From Pantoea rwandensis (GTDB lineage Bacteria > Pseudomonadota > Gammaproteobacteria > Enterobacterales > Enterobacteriaceae), in the NCBI RefSeq assembly GCF_002095475.1, contig NZ_MLFR01000008.1, positions 97,409 through 161,408 of the forward strand: a DNA stretch of 64,000 nucleotides, in the 5' to 3' direction. Numbering within the stretch: the first letter of the stretch is position 1; each line of letters begins with the position of its first letter. The notes under the pieces were generated by a model, which searched no databases, was not told where the DNA came from, and saw only the letters and a program-made list of their open reading frames with translations. The position numbers were made by a program, and so were the translations under genes. This document shows, piece after piece, positions 50,800-62,547 of this stretch.

Positions 50800-51206
50800 A
50801 GCGATGCCCGTCCTTTCGTTTTTAGCACAGGTAAAGGAGCGAAATTAGATACGTTTGCAGCTCCCGGAAGATATTCTTTATTGAGTACAGCAACCCTTAT
50901 GCCAACCTGACGTTTTTTTATCGGGATACACAATTCTTATGGTTACTCTGCTCGTACAAAAAGTCTCGTCTTACTTTTAACTGTAGAAGGCATTCAGAAA
51001 ACCTGCAGCCACATTTCTCCTTATTTAGCGATATATCAATAACAAAGTCTCATAAGCGCTAAGGCAATCCGCCATTGCTGGCTGTGCGAGGAAACACCTG
51101 AGACAATTCCGTTGGGCTGATAAACATCCCTGATTTAACGTTAACGCAAAGGCAAAATTTAGTTAGACTCTGCGTGTGATTGTTATATTTATGGACTGAA
51201 TAAATT
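50800..51206. other. 407-base divergent spacer yeaG / mipA
   Basis: Holds the sigma-54 promoter of yeaG (listed separately) and the mipA promoter region. No classic NtrC dyad (TGCACC and GGTGCA) and no gene was seen. Confidence 0.6.
50889..50904 (-). promoter_or_regulatory. Sigma-54 (-24/-12) promoter of yeaG-yeaH
   Basis: Minus strand TGGCATAAGGGTTGCT has the invariant GG and GC separated by 10 bases and matches TGGCAC-N5-TTGC[AT] at all but the final C of the -24 box. Predicted start about 50878, giving a ~78-base leader. E. coli yeaGH is a known NtrC/sigma-54 target. Confidence 0.75.
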
Positions 51207-51956
51207 GTGAACCATTTCAAACTTAAAGCTGTTGCTCTGATTGTTCCTTGTTATTTTGCGGCGTTCAGCACTCATGCAGAACCCTTATCTCTTGGGGCTT
51301 CGGTTATTTATGCCCAGTCGCCGTATCGCGGTGGCCAGGACCGCTATCTGCCGATTCCTGTCATTAACTATGAAGGTGAGAATTTCTGGTTCCGCAGTCT
51401 GCAGGGCGGCTACTATCTGTGGAAAGATCCGCAAAATCAGCTGTCGTTGACGGTGCTGGGTTCGCCGCAGCAGTACGATCCTAAGGACAACGATCTCGGT
51501 GATATGAAGGCGCTGGATAAGCGACGTATGACGTTGATGGCAGGTGCGAGCTATCGTCACGTTGCAGATTGGGGCATTGTCCGCACCGCGCTACTTGGGG
51601 ATGTGCTAAATAACAGCAACGGCATCATCTGGGATCTCACCTATTTGTATCGTTTCGATTTTGGCGCATTCAGCCTGACACCGGGCATCGGTGCGATGTG
51701 GAACAGCGCCAATCAGAACCGCTATTACTACGGTGTTTCATCGCATGAGAGTGCCAGAACCGGCATCGCGCAGTATCAGCCGGATGACAGCTGGTCTCCT
51801 TATGTTGAAATGAATGCCAGCTATCAGATCAGTGATAGCTGGAACGCCAGTCTGTCAGGCCGCTACACTCGATTTGATACTGAGATCAAAGACAGCCCAA
51901 TGGTAGATAAAAGCGGCCAGTTCACTGTCTGGACCGGGGTCAGCTATAGCTTCTAA
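51207..51956 (+). CDS. mipA: MltA-interacting outer-membrane protein MipA
   Basis: 249 residues (E. coli 248). Signal peptide ends near FSTHA-EP; the mature part is an outer-membrane beta barrel of the MipA/OmpV family with repeated aromatic-ended strands such as NFWFRSLQGGYYLW and a C-terminal WTGVSYSF ending in Phe. In E. coli it bridges the lytic transglycosylase MltA and PBP1B. The GTG start at 51207 lacks a strong ribosome site, and no better start fits. Confidence 0.93.
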   Translation: MNHFKLKAVALIVPCYFAAFSTHAEPLSLGASVIYAQSPYRGGQDRYLPIPVINYEGENFWFRSLQGGYYLWKDPQNQLSLTVLGSPQQYDPKDNDLGDMKALDKRRMTLMAGASYRHVADWGIVRTALLGDVLNNSNGIIWDLTYLYRFDFGAFSLTPGIGAMWNSANQNRYYYGVSSHESARTGIAQYQPDDSWSPYVEMNASYQISDSWNASLSGRYTRFDTEIKDSPMVDKSGQFTVWTGVSYSF

Positions 51957-51963
51957 TGATTTG

Positions 51964-51998
51964 AAAAAACGCCTCGCAACGAGGCGTTTTTTTTTTTA
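51964..51998 (+). terminator. Terminator of mipA
   Basis: Stem AAAACGCCTCG / CGAGGCGTTTT with a 3-base loop followed by a long T run. Confidence 0.93.
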
Positions 51999-52081
51999 CA
52001 TTGCACCATTATTACGCCCCGCCATGGCGCAACTGGAGGCGATATGAAAACTATTGCAGCGGCGCGGGTGCGCCGATGAAC

Positions 52082-52957
52082 TTATTTATTGCGTACGCGC
52101 AACGTGGTGCCCAAGCGGGCAGGTGATTCACCCGCGCTTTTCATCGGTGTATTGATACGTGCCGTTTCTACGCAAACCATGGTTTTATAGCCTTCATTCG
52201 GCATATCCGCCATGCTGCATGACAGCTCCGGGCCGGGATTCCAAGTGACAACGTCACTTTGATAGTGATGATAAACTTCAATCTGGCGTTTGCCGCCTTT
52301 GTCGTGGATAACACTGCAATCTTCTGCTGCGGTGTGAATACGGTCCACTCGGTCAGGATAGGTTTGCTTACCATCAGATGAGCTGCCCGTCGCATTCGCA
52401 TTCACCTTATCGATGAAGCTGTTCCCTAAACCGCTGACTTCAACCTGTGCGATATCTGCAATGTGGAAGTAAGTGTGTAACGCCGCGGTGGCCTCATAAT
52501 CGCCCCAAGCTTCAAGCTCGATTTCACAATGTTCGGCAATGCGGAAACGGGCGAGCAGGGTGAAATCATGTGGCCACAGTTTTTTTGTCTGCGCATTGCT
52601 TTCAAGGGTGAAGGTGAGCATCACAGCGTCTTCGTTTTCATCATGGGCGGTGAGTGTCCATGGCTGATTGCGGGCAAAACCATGAGCCGGCTCACCGGCG
52701 GGACCAAACCACGGCCAGCAAATGGGCACGCCTCCACGAATAGCTTTACCGGCAGCAAACGGCGTCTTTTCACTGAGCCATATCACGGGCTGCTGGCCGC
52801 TAGGTTGCCATGCCAGCAAATGCGCGCCTTGCAAAGCAATTGCCGCACGCACCTTAGGGTGGCTGATCACCACAATTGGCAGATCGCCCATCTGGCGCTG
52901 TGAAAGGTAAGGGGTGATCTGATTGATCACCGGCAAACTATAGAGCGTATCTTGCAT
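52082..52957 (-). CDS. yeaD: D-hexose-6-phosphate mutarotase YeaD
   Basis: A 291-residue aldose-1-epimerase-fold enzyme interconverting alpha and beta forms of glucose-6-phosphate and related sugars. Conserved active-site segments: QGAHLLAWQP, GGVPICWPWFGP, AHGFARNQPW and HTYFHIADIAQV. Start ATG 52957 (MQDTLYSLPV) is supported because an in-frame extension upstream would run through the gapA terminator. It follows gapA on the same strand, as in E. coli. Confidence 0.94.
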   Translation of the reverse strand: MQDTLYSLPVINQITPYLSQRQMGDLPIVVISHPKVRAAIALQGAHLLAWQPSGQQPVIWLSEKTPFAAGKAIRGGVPICWPWFGPAGEPAHGFARNQPWTLTAHDENEDAVMLTFTLESNAQTKKLWPHDFTLLARFRIAEHCEIELEAWGDYEATAALHTYFHIADIAQVEVSGLGNSFIDKVNANATGSSSDGKQTYPDRVDRIHTAAEDCSVIHDKGGKRQIEVYHHYQSDVVTWNPGPELSCSMADMPNEGYKTMVCVETARINTPMKSAGESPARLGTTLRVRNK

Positions 52958-52981
52958 CGTCAGACCTTCTTCTTCCAAATG

Positions 52982-53011
52982 AAAAAAAGGGGCGACCGAA
53001 GTCACCCCTTG
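52982..53011 (-). terminator. Terminator of gapA
   Basis: On the minus strand stem AAGGGGTGAC / GTCGCCCCTT closed by TTCG and followed by a T run, 17 bases after the gapA stop. Confidence 0.88.
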
Positions 53012-53028
53012 TCTGTTTAGCCAGTTAC

Positions 53029-54365
<1,337 letters not shown>

Positions 54366-54776
54366 ATGGCTAAAGACACCTCGCCCGAGGAAAAAATCGC
54401 GCAGCTCTCTGAGATGCAGCGTTATGTCACACAGCATCGCGGCACGGAACCTCCTTTCAGTGGCGCGCTGTTGCATAACAAGCAAGAAGGCATTTATCAC
54501 TGCTTAGTGTGCAACTCCCCCCTGTTTCTCTCCGACACTAAATATGATTCAGGCTGCGGCTGGCCAAGCTTCTACCAGCCATACAGTGATGAGGCTATCC
54601 GTTATCTGGAAGATGATTCACACGGTATGCACCGCGTTGAAATTCGTTGTGGTAACTGTGATGCGCACCTTGGCCACGTCTTCCCTGACGGCCCACAGCC
54701 CGGCGGTGAACGCTACTGCGTTAACTCCGCATCGCTCAGCTTTAGCGATGAGCAGGGTAATCAGCAAGAGGGCTGA
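54366..54776 (+). CDS. msrB: Peptide methionine-(R)-sulfoxide reductase MsrB
   Basis: 136 residues (E. coli 137). Zinc-binding pairs CLVC and CGNC, conserved [15 protein letters not shown], and catalytic cysteine in [10 protein letters not shown]. Repairs R-form methionine sulfoxide in proteins via thioredoxin. Two bases before yeaC, so co-translated. Divergent from gapA as in E. coli. Confidence 0.97.
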   Translation: MAKDTSPEEKIAQLSEMQRYVTQHRGTEPPFSGALLHNKQEGIYHCLVCNSPLFLSDTKYDSGCGWPSFYQPYSDEAIRYLEDDSHGMHRVEIRCGNCDAHLGHVFPDGPQPGGERYCVNSASLSFSDEQGNQQEG

Positions 54777-54778
54777 GC

Positions 54779-55060
54779 ATGAAACAAGAACTGGAAGCGA
54801 TGTTGGCGGCAATGACGCCGGAAGTGTATGAGCGCCTGGCGACCGCGGTGGAAATCGGCAAATGGCCTGATGGCGTGGCGTTGACGCAAGAACAGCGCGA
54901 CAACTGCCTGCAATTGGTGATGCTCTGGCAGGCCCGCCACAACGACGACCCGCAACATATGACCATCGGGAAGGGTGGTGAAATGGTGATGAAGTCGAAA
55001 AAGCAGCTGAAAGAAGAGTTTGGCATTGAGCCCGAAGTGACACGCATTAACCTGCATTAA
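54779..55060 (+). CDS. yeaC: YeaC, DUF1315 family protein
   Basis: 93 residues (E. coli 90). Cytosolic, unknown function. Conserved core WPDGVALTQEQRDNCLQLVM followed by LWQARHN and a basic lysine cluster (KSKKQLKEEF). Starts two bases after the msrB stop, likely coupled. Ends at a hairpin shared with the convergent pncA. Confidence 0.93.
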   Translation: MKQELEAMLAAMTPEVYERLATAVEIGKWPDGVALTQEQRDNCLQLVMLWQARHNDDPQHMTIGKGGEMVMKSKKQLKEEFGIEPEVTRINLH

Positions 55061-55065
55061 CAGGT

Positions 55066-55096
55066 AAAAGGGCTGGTATTCACCAGCCCTCATTTT
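55066..55096. terminator. Bidirectional terminator between yeaC and pncA
   Basis: Stem AGGGCTGGT / ACCAGCCCT with a 4-base loop between convergent genes; T-rich ends on both strands. Confidence 0.75.
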
Positions 55097-55704
55097 CAGA
55101 TTATTACCGCACCTTGCGCTTCCATCTGCGCGATGGCAATTTCGCTGTCATCAGGATTCAGGTTAACCCCGCGGCAACCCTCTTTGACGACTTCAACGTT
55201 ATAGCCCAATTCAAGCGCATCCAGCACACTGTATTTGACACAGTAATCGGTCGCGATACCCAGCATCACCAAATCACTAATACCACGCTCGCGCAGCCAA
55301 CTGTCCAACTCCGTCTTACGGCGATGACCGTTGTCGAAGAATGCGCTGTAGCTGTCCACATCGGCGTCGCCACCTTTATGGAAAACGGCGTCAATTAAGC
55401 TGCGGTCCAGTCCTGGGTGGAAATCTGCGCCGACGGAGTCCTCGACACCGTGATCCGGCCACCAGATCTGCGCCAGACCGTTCAATTCGCCCAGAGTGTA
55501 GACCGGCTCACCCGAAACAGAAGCAAAACTGCCGTGGTTGGCTGGGTGCCAATCTTGTAATGCCACTACACATTCACCCCGATCGCGGAACTCGCGTGCG
55601 TAACGGTTAGCAACAGGTACGATCTGGTCACCTTCTCTCACCGCCATTGGGCCGCCGGGGCAAAAATCGTTTTGAATATCGATGATTATCAATGCCCGCT
55701 TCAT
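55096..55704 (-). CDS. pncA: Nicotinamidase PncA
   Basis: A 202-residue hydrolase of the isochorismatase superfamily converting nicotinamide to nicotinate in NAD salvage. Catalytic triad region: Asp in IIDIQNDFCPGG, Lys in FHKGGDADVDSYS and Cys in GIATDYCVKYSVLD; metal ligands include the DWHPANHGSFA histidines. It is about ten residues shorter at the C terminus than the E. coli protein. Follows ansA by 16 bases as an operon. Confidence 0.95.
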   Translation of the reverse strand: MKRALIIIDIQNDFCPGGPMAVREGDQIVPVANRYAREFRDRGECVVALQDWHPANHGSFASVSGEPVYTLGELNGLAQIWWPDHGVEDSVGADFHPGLDRSLIDAVFHKGGDADVDSYSAFFDNGHRRKTELDSWLRERGISDLVMLGIATDYCVKYSVLDALELGYNVEVVKEGCRGVNLNPDDSEIAIAQMEAQGAVII

Positions 55705-55720
55705 TACTTCTCGCTCCGTA

Positions 55721-56734
55721 TCAGTCGTCTGTCAGTTCGCCGCGTAAATTCTGTTGCATTTTGGCACGAATTTCCGCAGTGGTGAGGTTTTGACTCAACA
55801 AAAAGTGCAGTTTTGTTAAGGTTGCCTCAACAGTGAGATCAAAGCCACTGATCACACCGGCATGTTCCAAAGCATTACCCGTGGCATAACCGCCCATGTT
55901 GACTTTGCCAGACATGCACTGCGTTAAATTGACCACCACGATGCCGCGTTCGCTGGCCTGATGTAACTCATCAAGGAACTCGGTATTTTGCGGTGCATTT
56001 CCCACGCCATAGGAGCGCAAAATCAGTGCCTTCACGGGTTGACGCAGGAAGTTACGTACCACATCTGCAGAAATACCAGGATAGATGGTGACCACACCGA
56101 TCGGCTGCGGGGTAATGGGATGCACAATGAACTCGCCTTTGCCCTGCGGTGCAGGCGGCGTATTTAGCTTACGAATGTGTATACCCGCTTCGAGCAGCGG
56201 CGCGAGGTTAGGCGAAGCGAAGGCATTAAAACCATCAGCGTGAGCTTTGGTGGTGCGGTTACCGCGAAACAGCGTGTTGTTGAAGAACAGGGCAACTTCA
56301 CTAATAGGGTAGTTCGCTGCCACATATAGTGAGTTCAACAAATTTTGCTGACCATCGGAGCGCAGCTCAGCCAGTGGGATCTGCGAACCGGTAACGATAA
56401 CCGGCTTAGCCAGGTTCTCTAACATGAATGACAGCGCAGAAGCGGTAAACGCCATGGTGTCGGTGCCGTGCAGGATCACAAAGCCATCGTACTGATCGTA
56501 ATTTTGCTTGATGTCGTCAGCAATCGATTGCCAGTCACGCGGCGTCATGTCTGATGAGTCCATCAACGGCTGATATTCGTGGATGGTAAAGCTTGGCATC
56601 TCTGGCCGATGGAATTCTGGCATCTTGGCCAGCTGTTGCTGTAGATGGCCGGAAACCGGAATGTAGCCCTGCGCAGAGCGCTGCATACCGATGGTACCGC
56701 CCGTGTAGGCTACATAGATATTTTTCTTTTGCAT
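55721..56734 (-). CDS. ansA: Cytoplasmic L-asparaginase I AnsA
   Basis: 337 residues (E. coli 338). Type I asparaginase with catalytic threonines in YVAYTGGTIGMQRS (N-terminal) and VILHGTDTMAFTASAL; no signal peptide. Hydrolyses asparagine to aspartate and ammonia. First gene of ansA-pncA; a terminator separates it from upstream sppA on the same strand. Confidence 0.96.
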   Translation of the reverse strand: MQKKNIYVAYTGGTIGMQRSAQGYIPVSGHLQQQLAKMPEFHRPEMPSFTIHEYQPLMDSSDMTPRDWQSIADDIKQNYDQYDGFVILHGTDTMAFTASALSFMLENLAKPVIVTGSQIPLAELRSDGQQNLLNSLYVAANYPISEVALFFNNTLFRGNRTTKAHADGFNAFASPNLAPLLEAGIHIRKLNTPPAPQGKGEFIVHPITPQPIGVVTIYPGISADVVRNFLRQPVKALILRSYGVGNAPQNTEFLDELHQASERGIVVVNLTQCMSGKVNMGGYATGNALEHAGVISGFDLTVEATLTKLHFLLSQNLTTAEIRAKMQQNLRGELTDD

Positions 56735-56786
56735 GGAAGAACTCAGACTTGCCGTAAAACGCGCAGTATAAGGGGATTAACAGCGA

Positions 56787-56813
56787 AAAGCAGCCCGACC
56801 AGCGGCCGGGCTG
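56787..56813 (-). terminator. Terminator of sppA
   Basis: On the minus strand stem CAGCCCG / CGGGCTG with a 9-base loop and following CTTTTC, just after the sppA stop. Confidence 0.65.
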
Positions 56814-56819
56814 TAAAGA

Positions 56820-58679
56820 TTAACGTACGTTGCCGCAGTTAAGGCAGAATGCGTAACGATTTTGCGGATCGTTAAGATTATTCATCAGGCCTGGCTGATT
56901 TTTCACCGCACTCATCACATCCAGCATCGGTGCGGGAAGCCACACTTTCAGTGCTGCAGGCAGCATCGCTTGGGCTGATGCGTTCATCTGACTCAACAAC
57001 AGGTCAAGCATACCCGGATCATCCTGATACCAGCTCAATTGCGGTTTGGTCACTTTCGCCAATTCAGCGGCTTTTGCCACGGCGTCGTCGAAGTCACCCA
57101 GAGCGTCCACCAAGCCATTGGCTTTGGCATCGCTGCCGGTCCAAACATGGCCTTGTGCAATGGCGTTGATTTGCTCTGGCGTTTTATGACGTGATTTCGC
57201 TACCAGGCCAACAAAGTTGCGGTAACCATTCTCGATGGTCAACTGCATTAACTGCTGAACTTCTGTTGGCAGCGCTTTGGTGGTCGCCACGTCTGCCAGT
57301 GGTGAAGTGGCAACACCGTCTGTATGCACGCCGATGCTGCTCAGGCTGTTTTCAACCGTGTTGATCACGCCAAAAATACCGATCGAGCCGGTCAGCGTAC
57401 TCGGCGCCGCGACAATATAATCAGCCGGTGTTGAAATCCAATAACCACCGGATGCCGCCATACCGCCCATCGACACCACCACAGGCTTGCCAGCGTCGTG
57501 TGCTGCTGCTAACTCTTCGCGGATCGCCTCTGAAGCAGTGACGCTGCCGCCAGGGCTGTTAACGCGCAGGACAATGGCTTTGATTTTCGGATCAAGGCGG
57601 GCATCACGAATCTGCGAGGCAGTAGTATCGCCACCTACATTTCCTGCTGTCTCTTCTCCATCCATAATGGCACCGCTGGCAAAGATCACCGCAATATTGC
57701 CATCATCACCCTGCGGTGGCTGTTTTACGCTGTAATCATAAATGCTGACGTTACGATAATCGTTATTCGCTTTATCCCAGCCGAAGGTTTTTACCAGCTC
57801 CTGGTCTGCGGCTGCTCGGCTATCCAAAACATCAACCAGCTTGTTATTCAGCGCATATTTCGCGGTATCACCGTCTACAGCTTGCAGGCCGCTAATGATG
57901 CCAGCTGCGCCAGGGAACAGCTGATCCGGCGTAATCTGACGATTAGCGGACACGGTGTTGAGGTAGTTCTGCCACAGTTGACCAATCCAGCGACCATCGG
58001 CGTCACGCGCGTCTGGCGACATATCATCACGCAGGAAAGGTTCAACCGCCGATTTGTAGGTGCCAACACGGAATACATGTGAGCTGACTTTTAACTTATC
58101 CAGCAGGGATTTGTAGTAAAGCCCATTGGTCGCGAAACCGTGCAGGTCTACCGTACCTTGCGGTGACAAATAGATCTTGGTCGCATAGCTGGCGATGTAG
58201 TACTGCGCCTGGCTGTAGCTATCACCGACCGCATAAATCGGTTTGCCGGCATCGCGGAATTCACGCAGTGCTTTACCGACATATTGCAACGAAGGTTGAT
58301 CGCCACCGGCGAAGTCGCGCAGATCCAAAACGATACCCGTGATGTTCTTATCAGTTTTTGCCTGACGAATGGCATCCACGACATCGAACAGAGAGTTTTC
58401 CTGCAAGCGGTCGTTGCTGGCACCCAAAAGCTGCCGACCGATGCGGCTCAGACGGTTACTGACAGATGGCTTATCAACTAAGACACCGCTCAGATCCACT
58501 TTCAGCGCACCTTGCTGCACCGGTTCACTGCTACTGGCACTGGAAAGCTGCAACCAGATGCCAACACCCGCCAGAATCAGCACGATGAGAAATAAATTAA
58601 GAATAAATTCTCGAATGAAATTTAATACCCGCCAGCTCCAGCGGAACAGGCCAGCAATAATTCGCCACAATGTGCGCAT
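56820..58679 (-). CDS. sppA: Signal peptide peptidase A (protease IV)
   Basis: A 619-residue inner-membrane S49 protease (E. coli 618). One N-terminal membrane anchor (about 25-45). The catalytic lysine is K209 in [10 protein letters not shown], the same number as in E. coli; the catalytic serine lies in [13 protein letters not shown] in the second half. Digests cleaved signal peptides. Start ATG 58679 ([10 protein letters not shown]) is conserved; an in-frame extension upstream is not. Divergent from ydjA. Confidence 0.96.
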   Translation of the reverse strand: MRTLWRIIAGLFRWSWRVLNFIREFILNLFLIVLILAGVGIWLQLSSASSSEPVQQGALKVDLSGVLVDKPSVSNRLSRIGRQLLGASNDRLQENSLFDVVDAIRQAKTDKNITGIVLDLRDFAGGDQPSLQYVGKALREFRDAGKPIYAVGDSYSQAQYYIASYATKIYLSPQGTVDLHGFATNGLYYKSLLDKLKVSSHVFRVGTYKSAVEPFLRDDMSPDARDADGRWIGQLWQNYLNTVSANRQITPDQLFPGAAGIISGLQAVDGDTAKYALNNKLVDVLDSRAAADQELVKTFGWDKANNDYRNVSIYDYSVKQPPQGDDGNIAVIFASGAIMDGEETAGNVGGDTTASQIRDARLDPKIKAIVLRVNSPGGSVTASEAIREELAAAHDAGKPVVVSMGGMAASGGYWISTPADYIVAAPSTLTGSIGIFGVINTVENSLSSIGVHTDGVATSPLADVATTKALPTEVQQLMQLTIENGYRNFVGLVAKSRHKTPEQINAIAQGHVWTGSDAKANGLVDALGDFDDAVAKAAELAKVTKPQLSWYQDDPGMLDLLLSQMNASAQAMLPAALKVWLPAPMLDVMSAVKNQPGLMNNLNDPQNRYAFCLNCGNVR

Positions 58680-58848
58680 AAACTCTCCATATTCACGTAA
58701 CAGGGCAGTCGCCACGCGGTCTGCCCCGATGTCGGGTTCATCCTAATGAGCAGCGTGCGAAATGTCAGCAGGAAATCGCGCCAGACTGTTACAAAAGATC
58801 TCGCTGTGCCAGGATTAGCCGACGCTTTTTATTCACGGGAGAATAATG

Positions 58849-59399
58849 ATGGATGCATTGGATTTATTAGTTAACCGCCGTTCAGCATCACGTTTAGCAG
58901 AGCCAGCACCAGCAGGGGGAGCATTGCAGAACATTTTGCATGCGGGATTACGCGCGCCGGATCATGGCACGATGCAGCCTTGGCGCTTCATTATTGTGGA
59001 AAATGACGGTCGTGAGCGCTTCGCGAAATTGTTAGAGCAAGCGGCGCGAGACAGTCATCAGGATGATAAGGCGATTGAGAAAGCCGCATCTGCACCGTTC
59101 CGTGCACCGATGATCATTACGATCGTTGCTCACTGCGAAGAAAATGCCAAAGTGCCGCATTGGGAGCAGTTAGTCTCAGCGGGTTGTGCCGTGATGGCGA
59201 TGCAAATGGCGGCAGTGGCGCAGGGCTTCAACGGTATTTGGCGCAGCGGCCCCTGGACCGATAATCCGGCAGTGCGTGAAGCCTTTGGTTGCCGCGACCA
59301 GGATGCAATTGTGGCTTCCTCTATCTCGGTACGCCTCAGCTAAAAGCGAACACCACCGTGGTGGCGCCGGATACCGCACAGTTTGTCAGTTATTTCTGA
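58849..59399 (+). pseudogene. ydjA: Nitroreductase-family protein YdjA, single-base frameshift near the C terminus
   Basis: The intact frame ([16 protein letters not shown] onward, FMN-binding) follows E. coli YdjA closely up to DQDAIV at about residue 155, then diverges and stops at 59343. The expected end ([13 protein letters not shown] ... FVSYF) is in the neighbouring frame, stopping at 59399. Adding one G to the GG at 59313-59314 gives exactly 183 residues, the E. coli length. GGGAGA precedes the ATG. Family function is flavin-dependent reduction; physiological substrate unknown. Confidence 0.92.
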
Positions 59400-59552
59400 C
59401 AGACAGCGGCGGGTTTCTGCGGCAAGGTGAGCGCTGTTGCAGATATTGCACACCACGTGTGCGAAAGATCGTGGTTAGATCGCGCAACACTTACCAGCGG
59501 CTGGCAGCCAGGCTAACATATCGCCTTCTGTACAGCGCATAAGGAACCCGCC

Positions 59553-60596
59553 ATGAGTGAACCGCTTCGCCTGACGCAATACAGCCATGGAGCTGGCTGC
59601 GGCTGCAAAATTTCTCCACAGGTACTGGAAACCATTCTTCGCAGCGAACTAACGCCATTCCACGATCCAAAGCTACTGGTGGGCAATGAAACGCGCGATG
59701 ATGCCGCGGTATACGATTTGGGCAACGGCACTGCGGTGGTCAGCACCACGGACTTCTTTATGCCCATCGTCGATGACCCTCATACCTTTGGCCGTATCGC
59801 CGCCACCAATGCCATTAGTGATATTTATGCCATGGGCGGCAAACCCATTATGGCGATCGCGATTCTTGGCTGGCCTGTAAACGTACTCAGCCCCGATGTG
59901 GCACAGCAGGTGATTGAGGGTGGCCGAGCGGCGTGCCAGGCGGCGGGCATTGCGCTGGCGGGTGGACACTCGATAGATGCACCTGAACCGATTTTCGGGC
60001 TCGCGGTGACCGGTATCGTCGATGTTGCACGCGTGAAAAAGAACAGCGCAGCACAGGCAGGGTGTCAGTTATTCCTGACGAAACCGCTTGGCATTGGCAT
60101 CCTTACTACCGCCGAGAAGAAAGGTTTGCTTCGCCCTGAACACCAATCATTGGCGGCTGACATCATGTGCCAGCTGAATAAAGCAGGTGCGGAGTTTGCC
60201 AAACTGGATGGTGTCAGTGCGATGACGGATGTAACCGGTTTTGGTTTGCTGGGCCATTTAAGTGAGATCTGTCAGGGTTCTGGCTTACGTGCAGAGATCA
60301 GGGTAGCCGATGTCCCTAGGTTGCCGGGAGTCGATGACTATATCGCTGCGGGTGCCGTACCGGGCGGAACCCAGCGCAACTTTGCCAGCTATGGCGCGAA
60401 CATCTCCGCAATGGATGAGGCAACGCGTGCATTGCTGTGCGATCCACAAACTTCAGGCGGGCTGCTTGTTGCTGTGCAACCCAGCGCTGTAGAGGCGTTT
60501 CAGCGCTGTGCGGCGTTGGCAGGTGTGCAGGCGACAGCGATCGGCGAACTCTTTGTTGCCGAATCTGGACGCCCGCTGATTACTGTCGTGAACTGA
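59553..60596 (+). CDS. selD: Selenide, water dikinase SelD
   Basis: 347 residues, same as E. coli. Makes selenophosphate from selenide and ATP for selenocysteine and selenouridine synthesis. Catalytic Cys16 and Lys19 are in [12 protein letters not shown] (a cysteine, not selenocysteine, form); Gly-rich ATP-binding [13 protein letters not shown] and [13 protein letters not shown] segments follow. Upstream of topB with 22 bases between, in the ydjA-selD-topB order of E. coli. Confidence 0.96.
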   Translation: MSEPLRLTQYSHGAGCGCKISPQVLETILRSELTPFHDPKLLVGNETRDDAAVYDLGNGTAVVSTTDFFMPIVDDPHTFGRIAATNAISDIYAMGGKPIMAIAILGWPVNVLSPDVAQQVIEGGRAACQAAGIALAGGHSIDAPEPIFGLAVTGIVDVARVKKNSAAQAGCQLFLTKPLGIGILTTAEKKGLLRPEHQSLAADIMCQLNKAGAEFAKLDGVSAMTDVTGFGLLGHLSEICQGSGLRAEIRVADVPRLPGVDDYIAAGAVPGGTQRNFASYGANISAMDEATRALLCDPQTSGGLLVAVQPSAVEAFQRCAALAGVQATAIGELFVAESGRPLITVVN

Positions 60597-60618
60597 CGTT
60601 AAAGGAACGACGCCACAC

Positions 60619-62547
60619 ATGCGTTTGTTTATTGCTGAAAAACCCAGCCTGGCCCGTGCCATTGCTGATGTCTTACCTAAGCCGCATCGTCGCGGCGATG
60701 GCTTTATTGCCTGTGGCAATGACCAGATGGTGACCTGGTGCGTAGGGCACCTGCTTGAACAGGCTCAGCCTGATAGTTATGACAGCCGCTATGCGCGATG
60801 GAATCTTGCCGACTTGCCGATCATTCCAGAAAAGTGGCGCCTTCAGCCAAGGCCCTCGGTCGCCAAACAATTAAAGGTGATTGAAGGCTTGCTGCAGCAG
60901 GCACACGAGGTGGTGCATGCTGGAGACCCGGATCGTGAAGGGCAGCTGCTGGTCGACGAAGTCTTGGATTATCTACAATTGGCGCCGGAGAAGCGGCACA
61001 AGGTTCAACGCTGTCTGATTAACGATCTCAACCCCGCCGCAGTGGAACGCGCTGTCGGGCGTTTGCGCGAAAACCGCGAGTTTATCCCGCTGTGCGTGTC
61101 AGCTCTGGCGCGTGCCCGTGCTGACTGGCTTTACGGCATCAATATGACACGTGCCTGGACGCTGCTTGGGCGCAATGCCGGTTACGATGGTGTGTTGTCC
61201 GTAGGGCGTGTGCAGACCCCGGTGCTGGGGCTGGTGGTGCGACGGGATGAAGAGATCGAGAATTTCATTTCGAAAGATTACTATGAAGTGAAGGCGCACA
61301 TCGTGACGCCGCAGGAAGAGCGCTTTATTGCCTCTTGGGTACCCAGTGATGCCTGTGAGCCTTGGCAAGATGACGAAGGGCGTTTACTGCATCGCCCGTT
61401 GGCCGACCACGTATTAGAGCGCATCAACGGCAAACCCGCTCTGGTGACCGGCTACAACGATAAGCGTGAATCCGATACTGCACCGCTGCCATTTTCGCTC
61501 TCTAGTTTGCAAATTGAAGCGGCGAAGCGTTTTGGCCTGAGCGCGCAAAATGTGCTGGATTGCTGTCAGCGATTGTATGAAACCCACAAGCTGATCACTT
61601 ATCCGCGTTCTGACAGTCGCTATTTACCGGATGAACATTTTGCCGGGCGCCATGCGGTGCTGAATGCGATTCAGGCACATCAACCCCAACTGACGCCGCC
61701 AGTAGACTTTAATCCCGATCAGAAAAACCGCTGCTGGGACGACAAGAAAGTCGATGCACACCATGCAATCATTCCCACTGCACGTGCCAGCAAAGTCAAT
61801 CTGACGGAAAACGAGGCCAATATTTATGGCCTGGTTGCGCGTCAGTATCTGATGCAGTTTTGTCCGGATGCGGTGTTCCGTAAGTGTGTGATCGATCTCG
61901 AGATCGGTGGCGGCAAGTTCATTGCCAAAGCGCGTTTTCTGGCTGAAGCCGGGTGGCGCGCCTTACTCGGTAGCAAAGAGCGCGATGAAGAAAATGATGG
62001 TACGCCACTGCCGGTGGTGAAAAAAGGTGATGAACTGTTTTGCGAGCGGGGTGAAGTGTTAGCCAAGCAGACCCAACCGCCGCGACCGTTTACGGATGCC
62101 ACATTACTCTCTGCGATGACGGGTATTGCGCGTTTTGTTCAGGATAAAGAATTAAAGAAAGTGCTGCGTGCGACCGATGGTTTAGGAACGGAAGCGACGC
62201 GTGCGGGCATTATCGAATTATTGTTCCGCCGGACCTTCCTGGTGAAAAAAGGCCGCTATATTCATTCTACAGATGCGGGAAGGGCGCTCATTCACGCGCT
62301 TCCTGAAATGGCGGCACGGCCTGATATGACGGCGCAGTGGGAATCAACGTTAACGCGCATCAGTGAAAAATCCTGTCGCTACGATGAGTTTATGCAGCCA
62401 CTGGTAAGCACATTGATAGGGTTGATTGGCGAAGCGCGCCAGCGGCCCTCATTACAGTCATTCAGAGGTATCGCCGCACCGGCTACACAACGTAAAGCGA
62501 AGCCGAAATCGAAATCGACCCGGCGTAAAACCAAGGAGACAGAGTGA
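60619..62547 (+). CDS. topB: DNA topoisomerase III
   Basis: 642 residues (E. coli 653). Type IA topoisomerase: TOPRIM domain with [13 protein letters not shown] and [15 protein letters not shown], catalytic tyrosine Y328 in [14 protein letters not shown], and a basic C-terminal tail ([15 protein letters not shown]). Decatenates replication intermediates with RecQ-type helicases. Its TGA overlaps the ynjH ATG (TGATG). Confidence 0.97.
   Translation: MRLFIAEKPSLARAIADVLPKPHRRGDGFIACGNDQMVTWCVGHLLEQAQPDSYDSRYARWNLADLPIIPEKWRLQPRPSVAKQLKVIEGLLQQAHEVVHAGDPDREGQLLVDEVLDYLQLAPEKRHKVQRCLINDLNPAAVERAVGRLRENREFIPLCVSALARARADWLYGINMTRAWTLLGRNAGYDGVLSVGRVQTPVLGLVVRRDEEIENFISKDYYEVKAHIVTPQEERFIASWVPSDACEPWQDDEGRLLHRPLADHVLERINGKPALVTGYNDKRESDTAPLPFSLSSLQIEAAKRFGLSAQNVLDCCQRLYETHKLITYPRSDSRYLPDEHFAGRHAVLNAIQAHQPQLTPPVDFNPDQKNRCWDDKKVDAHHAIIPTARASKVNLTENEANIYGLVARQYLMQFCPDAVFRKCVIDLEIGGGKFIAKARFLAEAGWRALLGSKERDEENDGTPLPVVKKGDELFCERGEVLAKQTQPPRPFTDATLLSAMTGIARFVQDKELKKVLRATDGLGTEATRAGIIELLFRRTFLVKKGRYIHSTDAGRALIHALPEMAARPDMTAQWESTLTRISEKSCRYDEFMQPLVSTLIGLIGEARQRPSLQSFRGIAAPATQRKAKPKSKSTRRKTKETE

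Noticed and set aside
52529..52903. 124-codon plus-strand frame inside yeaD
   Set aside because: Antisense shadow of yeaD, whose conserved active-site motifs are on the minus strand.
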